A stretch of 9,417 nucleotides of DNA. It comes from Lachnospiraceae bacterium (lineage in GTDB: Bacteria; Bacillota; Clostridia; Lachnospirales; Lachnospiraceae). The notes under the pieces were generated by a model that ran no database searches, was not told the origin of the DNA, and worked only from the letters and a program-made list of their open reading frames with translations. This document shows positions 5,925 to 9,417 of this stretch, piece by piece; within the stretch, counting starts at the first letter, position 1, and the number at the start of each line of letters is the position of its first letter. The stretch is taken from the NCBI GenBank assembly GCA_016301965.1, contig JAEDOO010000065.1, positions 1-9,417 on the forward strand, written 5' to 3'. A program made the position numbers and the translations under genes.

Positions 5925-7217
5925 TTATTCTCTGCCTTCCAGCCATCCCTCAAATACCTTCAGGGTCTGTTCTGTAGTCACCTCATTGTGCGCATTGGAT
6001 ACAAATACTGCTTCAAACTGAGACGGTCCCAGATGAATTCCGTGATTAATCATATAGCGGAAATACTCACTGAAAGCCTTTGTGTCGGAAGTTTTGGCCT
6101 GTTCATAGTTCTTTACGCTGTTCTCCGTGAAATACATGCAGCCAAGAGAGGCAATATAATTCAGCGTATAGCGTTTTTCATATTTGTTCAGCAGCTCTTT
6201 CATGCCTTCAAACAGTTTTTCGGCAGTCTCAGCCATATGATCATAAATCGATGGATCATTGTACAGGATCTTTAACTGTGTCAGTCCGGCAGCCATAGCT
6301 ACAGGATTGCCGCTTAATGTACCAGCCTGATAGACCGGGCCTACAGGAGCTACCATTTCCATGATCTCTCTCTTACCGCCGTAAGCGCCTACCGGCATAC
6401 CGGCACCGATGATCTTTCCGTAAGTACGAAGGTCCGGATCCAGATCAAAATACTCTGCCGCGCCGCCAAAGCCCATGCGGAAACCGGTAATGACTTCATC
6501 CATGATAAATACGGTTCCCTGGCTCTTGCACAGTGCCTGCAGCTCGTGCAGGAAATTCTTTTCCGGGAGAACGATACCCATGTTGGCAGCCACCGGCTCC
6601 ACGATCACTGCTGCGATCTGCTCCGGATACTGGTCAAAAATGGCTTTGACACTGTCCATGTCATTGTACACAGCCGTCATGGTATCCTCGGTGCAGCCTG
6701 CCGGAACACCGGCACTGTCCGGAATACCCGCAGTCATGACGCCACTGCCGGCTTTGACCAGCATGGCATCAGAATGGCCGTGATAGCATCCTGCAAATTT
6801 GATGATCTTATTTCTTCTGGTATAGCCTCTGGCTGCGCGGATCGCACTCATAACGGCCTCTGTACCGGAGTTCACCATACGGATCATATCCATGCCTTTC
6901 ACATGCTCACAAATGAACTCTGCCATCTCCACTTCAATGGCCGTAGCAGCACCAAAGCTGAGTCCATGCTGACAGGCACGGGTCACCGCATCCAGAACCT
7001 CCTTATTATTATGGCCCAGGATCATCGGTCCCCAGGAGCCGATATAATCGATATATTTATTGCCGTCAGTGTCAAATACATATGCGCCGTCACCTCCCTG
7101 AATAAAGCGGGGATTCATGCCCACGGAACCGTAAGCACGCACGGGACTGTTGACGCCGCCCGGAATCACCTTAACTGCTCTTTCAAATAATGCTTCTGAT
7201 TTTCTCGTTTCTGTCAT
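5925..7217 (-). CDS. hemL: Glutamate-1-semialdehyde 2,1-aminomutase
   Basis: A 430-residue, PLP-dependent class III aminotransferase-fold enzyme that converts glutamate-1-semialdehyde to 5-aminolevulinate, the last step of the C5 route. Visible landmarks: PGGVNSPVRAY at 19-29, phosphate-binding SGTEA at 117-121, MDEV at 239-242 (D240 contacts the PLP ring), and the Schiff-base lysine K268 in YGKIIGAGMPVGAYGG. Length is typical. A longer frame starts at 7241, but the ATG at 7217 is preferred. It gives the family N-terminus MTETRKSEALF, has a GAGGAAGG ribosome-binding site about nine bases upstream, and overlaps the hemB stop as ATGA, so translation is probably coupled. It needs glutamyl-tRNA reductase (HemA), which is not in the window and is probably encoded upstream. 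Confidence 0.97.
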   Translation of the reverse strand: MTETRKSEALFERAVKVIPGGVNSPVRAYGSVGMNPRFIQGGDGAYVFDTDGNKYIDYIGSWGPMILGHNNKEVLDAVTRACQHGLSFGAATAIEVEMAEFICEHVKGMDMIRMVNSGTEAVMSAIRAARGYTRRNKIIKFAGCYHGHSDAMLVKAGSGVMTAGIPDSAGVPAGCTEDTMTAVYNDMDSVKAIFDQYPEQIAAVIVEPVAANMGIVLPEKNFLHELQALCKSQGTVFIMDEVITGFRMGFGGAAEYFDLDPDLRTYGKIIGAGMPVGAYGGKREIMEMVAPVGPVYQAGTLSGNPVAMAAGLTQLKILYNDPSIYDHMAETAEKLFEGMKELLNKYEKRYTLNYIASLGCMYFTENSVKNYEQAKTSDTKAFSEYFRYMINHGIHLGPSQFEAVFVSNAHNEVTTEQTLKVFEGWLEGRE

Positions 7218-8197
7218 CCTATCTTTCCTTCCTCTATACATTTAGCCAGCTCTTTTGCGTAATAGGTCAGATAAATCTGTGCTCCGGCACGGTAAGCGCT
7301 TACGGCCATCTCGCACATGATGCGCTCCTCATCCACCCAGTTCATTTTTGCCGCTGCCTTTACCATGGCATATTCTGCGCTGGTAGAGTAAGCTGCGATG
7401 GGTACATTCGTCACATCCTTCACTTTCGTAATCATATCCAGATAGTTCATGGCCGGTTTGACCATAATGATATCTGCGCCTTCCTCTACATCCAGCAAAG
7501 CTTCTTTGATGCCCTCACGGGAATTGTGAGGATCCATCTGGTAGGATTTGCGGTCACCGAAGGACGGAGCGCTGCCTGCCGCGTCACGGAAGGGGCCGTA
7601 GAATGCGGAAGCATATTTTACCGCATAGGACATGATCGGTACTTCTTTGAAGCCATTCTCATCCAGACGATTTCGGATGGCAAGGATACGGCCGTCCATC
7701 ATATCTGACGGTGCCACCATATCAGCGCCTGCCTGTACATGGCTAAGGGCTGTTCTGGACAGAAGATCCAGCGTAGCATCATTTTCTACATCATGACCAC
7801 AGAGCACACCGCAATGGCCGTGAGAAGTATACTCACACATGCATACATCGGTAATATAGTACAGCTGCGGATAATGTTCTTTGGCATAACGCAGAGCTCT
7901 CTGTACGATACCGTTTTCAGCATAAGCCTGAGAACCCATGGCATCCTTCACCGCCGGAATCCCGAACAGCATGACACTGCTGACACCGGCTGCGATCAGA
8001 CGCTCCAGTTCCTCTCCCATGCGATCTACGGTATAGCGGAACTGTCCCGGCATAGATGCAATCTCTTCCACCTTATTGGTTCCGTCCATTACAAACATCG
8101 GATAGATCAAAGACGCTTTATCTACTCTTGTCTCCCGCACCATATTGCGGATCAGCTGTCCGCCGCGAAGACGTCTCGGTCTTTTCAGTAAATCCAT
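7214..8197 (-). CDS. hemB: Delta-aminolevulinic acid dehydratase (porphobilinogen synthase)
   Basis: A 327-residue cytoplasmic enzyme that condenses two 5-aminolevulinate molecules to porphobilinogen. The active-site zinc ligands are visible as DVCMCEYTSHGHCG (C119, C121, C129), so this is a zinc-type HemB. The two active-site lysines are K194 (YAVKYASAFYGPFRD) and the Schiff-base K247 (MVKPAMNYLD). The C-terminal segment AAYSTSAEYAM differs slightly from the commoner AYxVSGEY but keeps the serine and tyrosine. An AAGGA ribosome-binding site lies seven bases before the ATG. The gene begins 50 bases after the CobA-HemD stop; that gap holds a small five-base-pair hairpin (8220-8235) with no U-run, so it is probably not a terminator. 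Its stop overlaps the hemL start. Confidence 0.98.
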   Translation of the reverse strand: MDLLKRPRRLRGGQLIRNMVRETRVDKASLIYPMFVMDGTNKVEEIASMPGQFRYTVDRMGEELERLIAAGVSSVMLFGIPAVKDAMGSQAYAENGIVQRALRYAKEHYPQLYYITDVCMCEYTSHGHCGVLCGHDVENDATLDLLSRTALSHVQAGADMVAPSDMMDGRILAIRNRLDENGFKEVPIMSYAVKYASAFYGPFRDAAGSAPSFGDRKSYQMDPHNSREGIKEALLDVEEGADIIMVKPAMNYLDMITKVKDVTNVPIAAYSTSAEYAMVKAAAKMNWVDEERIMCEMAVSAYRAGAQIYLTYYAKELAKCIEEGKIG

Positions 8198-8247
8198 TTT
8201 TTATTCCTTCTTTCTTTAACGGTCTCTTCTGACCGGTAATATACCTT

Positions 8248-9417
8248 TTATTTATCTGCTGCCACTTCACAGATCAGCTCCACCAGGCTGTCCATGGATG
8301 CCTCTTTTGCCACATGGATCTGCATGCCAAGGGCACTGGCTGCGGCTGCCGTCTGGCGCCCGATACAGGCCGCCTGTACTTTTGAATAATCAAGATCCGG
8401 GCAGGCACTGGCAAATCCTTTTACCGTGGAAGCGCTGGTAAATACGGCCATCACCTTCTTATTGCTCTCAAAAATGAGTTTCTGATCAAGGATATCTGAC
8501 GATGTATACGTAGTGGAATATGTCGGAATATCCGTAACAGTCAGGTTTCTGCCTTTTTCCAGTTCGACAATGATCTCATGATTGCCGATATCCGCTCTGG
8601 GAAGCAGGATACGGTCACCTTCTTCGGCTGTCCCGGCAAGCTTCTGTCCAAGATGCTGGCCATCGAATACTTCCGGCACAAGATCCGGATAGAGACCGAA
8701 TTTTTCCAGTTCTCTGGATGTTCCTTTACCAATGGAGGCAATCTTTACGGAACCGAGGGCACGGATATCTTTTCCGGATTTTTTCAGTTCATTAAAGAAA
8801 ACTTTTACCCCGGTCGGGCTGGTAAACGCGATCCACTGATAGGTATCCAGCACATTCAGGGCCTCTTTAAGCTGCTGATTATCCGGAATAGCCTGCGTGC
8901 AGATCGCCGGAAGCTCCAGTACCTCCGCGCCAAGCCGGCGAAGCTTCACAGCCATCTGAGAAATCATATCTCTCGGTCTGGTGACCACCAGTTTCATGCC
9001 GGACAAGGGCAGTTTTTCATACCAGGCAAAACGGTCTGCAAGGGCACACACCTTACCCACAACAATAATGGCCGGTGTTTCAATACCCTGTCGGTCAACC
9101 TCCTGTTTAAGCGTAGATAATGTGGCTACCACTCGCTTTTGTCCGGCTGTGGTACCCTGCTGCAGCACAGCTGCCGGCATATCCGGATCCATTCCCGCAC
9201 TCAGAAGTCCGTTGCAGATATCCTCCAGAGCGGTAATGCCCATCAAAAATACCAGCGTACCTCCCGTGCGTTTCAAAGCCTCAAAATCGCAGGTAAATAC
9301 CTGTCCGGCTCTCTTGTGTCCGGTAATAATATGCAGTGAAGAGCAGAAATCCCTGTGAGTCACCGGAATACCATTATACGCCGGTACTGCCAGCGGAGAC
9401 GTAATGCCCGGCACTAC
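8248..9417 (-). CDS. cobA-hemD: Uroporphyrinogen-III C-methyltransferase / uroporphyrinogen-III synthase fusion (5' truncated by window)
   Basis: 389 residues are visible; the frame runs off the right edge, starting inside the methyltransferase at VVPGITSPLAVPAYNGIPVTH. This is the conserved VPG...PVTHR segment of SUMT (CobA), so the true start is upstream. The GTG at 9414 is an internal valine. Further methyltransferase motifs are TLVFLMG (about 53-59) and IIVVGKVCALADRFAWYE (116-133). A HemD domain follows from about residue 138 (GMKLVVTRPRD) to the end, with the poorly conserved two-lobed fold's FTSPTGV and FTSASTV segments. HemD closes hydroxymethylbilane into uroporphyrinogen III. The CobA half adds two methyl groups from S-adenosylmethionine to give precorrin-2. 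The fusion is common in Clostridia and signals a corrinoid or siroheme branch. It is the first visible gene of the operon with hemB and hemL. Confidence 0.96.
   Translation of the reverse strand, partial: VVPGITSPLAVPAYNGIPVTHRDFCSSLHIITGHKRAGQVFTCDFEALKRTGGTLVFLMGITALEDICNGLLSAGMDPDMPAAVLQQGTTAGQKRVVATLSTLKQEVDRQGIETPAIIVVGKVCALADRFAWYEKLPLSGMKLVVTRPRDMISQMAVKLRRLGAEVLELPAICTQAIPDNQQLKEALNVLDTYQWIAFTSPTGVKVFFNELKKSGKDIRALGSVKIASIGKGTSRELEKFGLYPDLVPEVFDGQHLGQKLAGTAEEGDRILLPRADIGNHEIIVELEKGRNLTVTDIPTYSTTYTSSDILDQKLIFESNKKVMAVFTSASTVKGFASACPDLDYSKVQAACIGRQTAAAASALGMQIHVAKEASMDSLVELICEVAADK

Noticed and set aside
7218..7241. Longer hemL start at 7241
   Set aside because: It would place the ribosome-binding site inside the coding sequence; the ATG at 7217 has the GAGGAAGG site, matches the family N-terminus and forms the ATGA overlap with hemB.
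9412..9414. GTG as the start of the CobA-HemD gene
   Set aside because: It encodes an internal valine in the conserved VPG motif and the frame continues to the window edge; the gene is truncated by the window.
1..9417. CRISPR arrays, insertion sequences, attachment sites or phage genes
   Set aside because: No direct-repeat/spacer pattern, transposase motif or integrase motif is visible on either strand.

Overview
All recognisable genes lie on the minus strand, so the window reads biologically from position 9417 down to 1. Gene content suggests an anaerobic Clostridia member, most likely Lachnospiraceae. The pointers are an early tetrapyrrole cluster with a CobA-HemD fusion, AlaRS followed by a short S21 gene, and zinc-ribbon Ser/Thr kinases. 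The family assignment is an inference, not a measurement.

Region 9417-5925 is the downstream part of a tetrapyrrole operon: a CobA/HemD fusion (5' end outside the window), hemB, and hemL. hemB and hemL overlap in an ATGA stop/start. HemL makes 5-aminolevulinate, HemB condenses it to porphobilinogen, and the HemD domain closes the ring to uroporphyrinogen III. The CobA domain methylates that to precorrin-2, which points to corrinoid or siroheme synthesis. HemC and HemA are presumably encoded upstream, outside the window.

Region 5924-5667 is a 258-base intergenic stretch. It holds a long imperfect palindrome, a possible 30-codon ORF whose ribosome-binding site lies in the stem and whose start codon lies in the loop, and a good sigma-A-type promoter for alaS. 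No T-box is seen.

Region 5666-2687 holds alaS (GTG start, full length), then rpsU with its own extended -10 promoter and a near-perfect intrinsic terminator.

Region 2686-1 is the accessory part. It holds a promoter candidate and a 775-residue transmembrane Ser/Thr kinase with this order: N-terminal zinc ribbon, kinase domain, Gln/Asn-rich linker, one membrane segment, and an ectodomain of tandem YD-type repeats. Sixty-six bases downstream a second gene begins with the same kind of zinc ribbon, so the locus is probably a tandem array of related kinases. This is the least ordinary part of the window.
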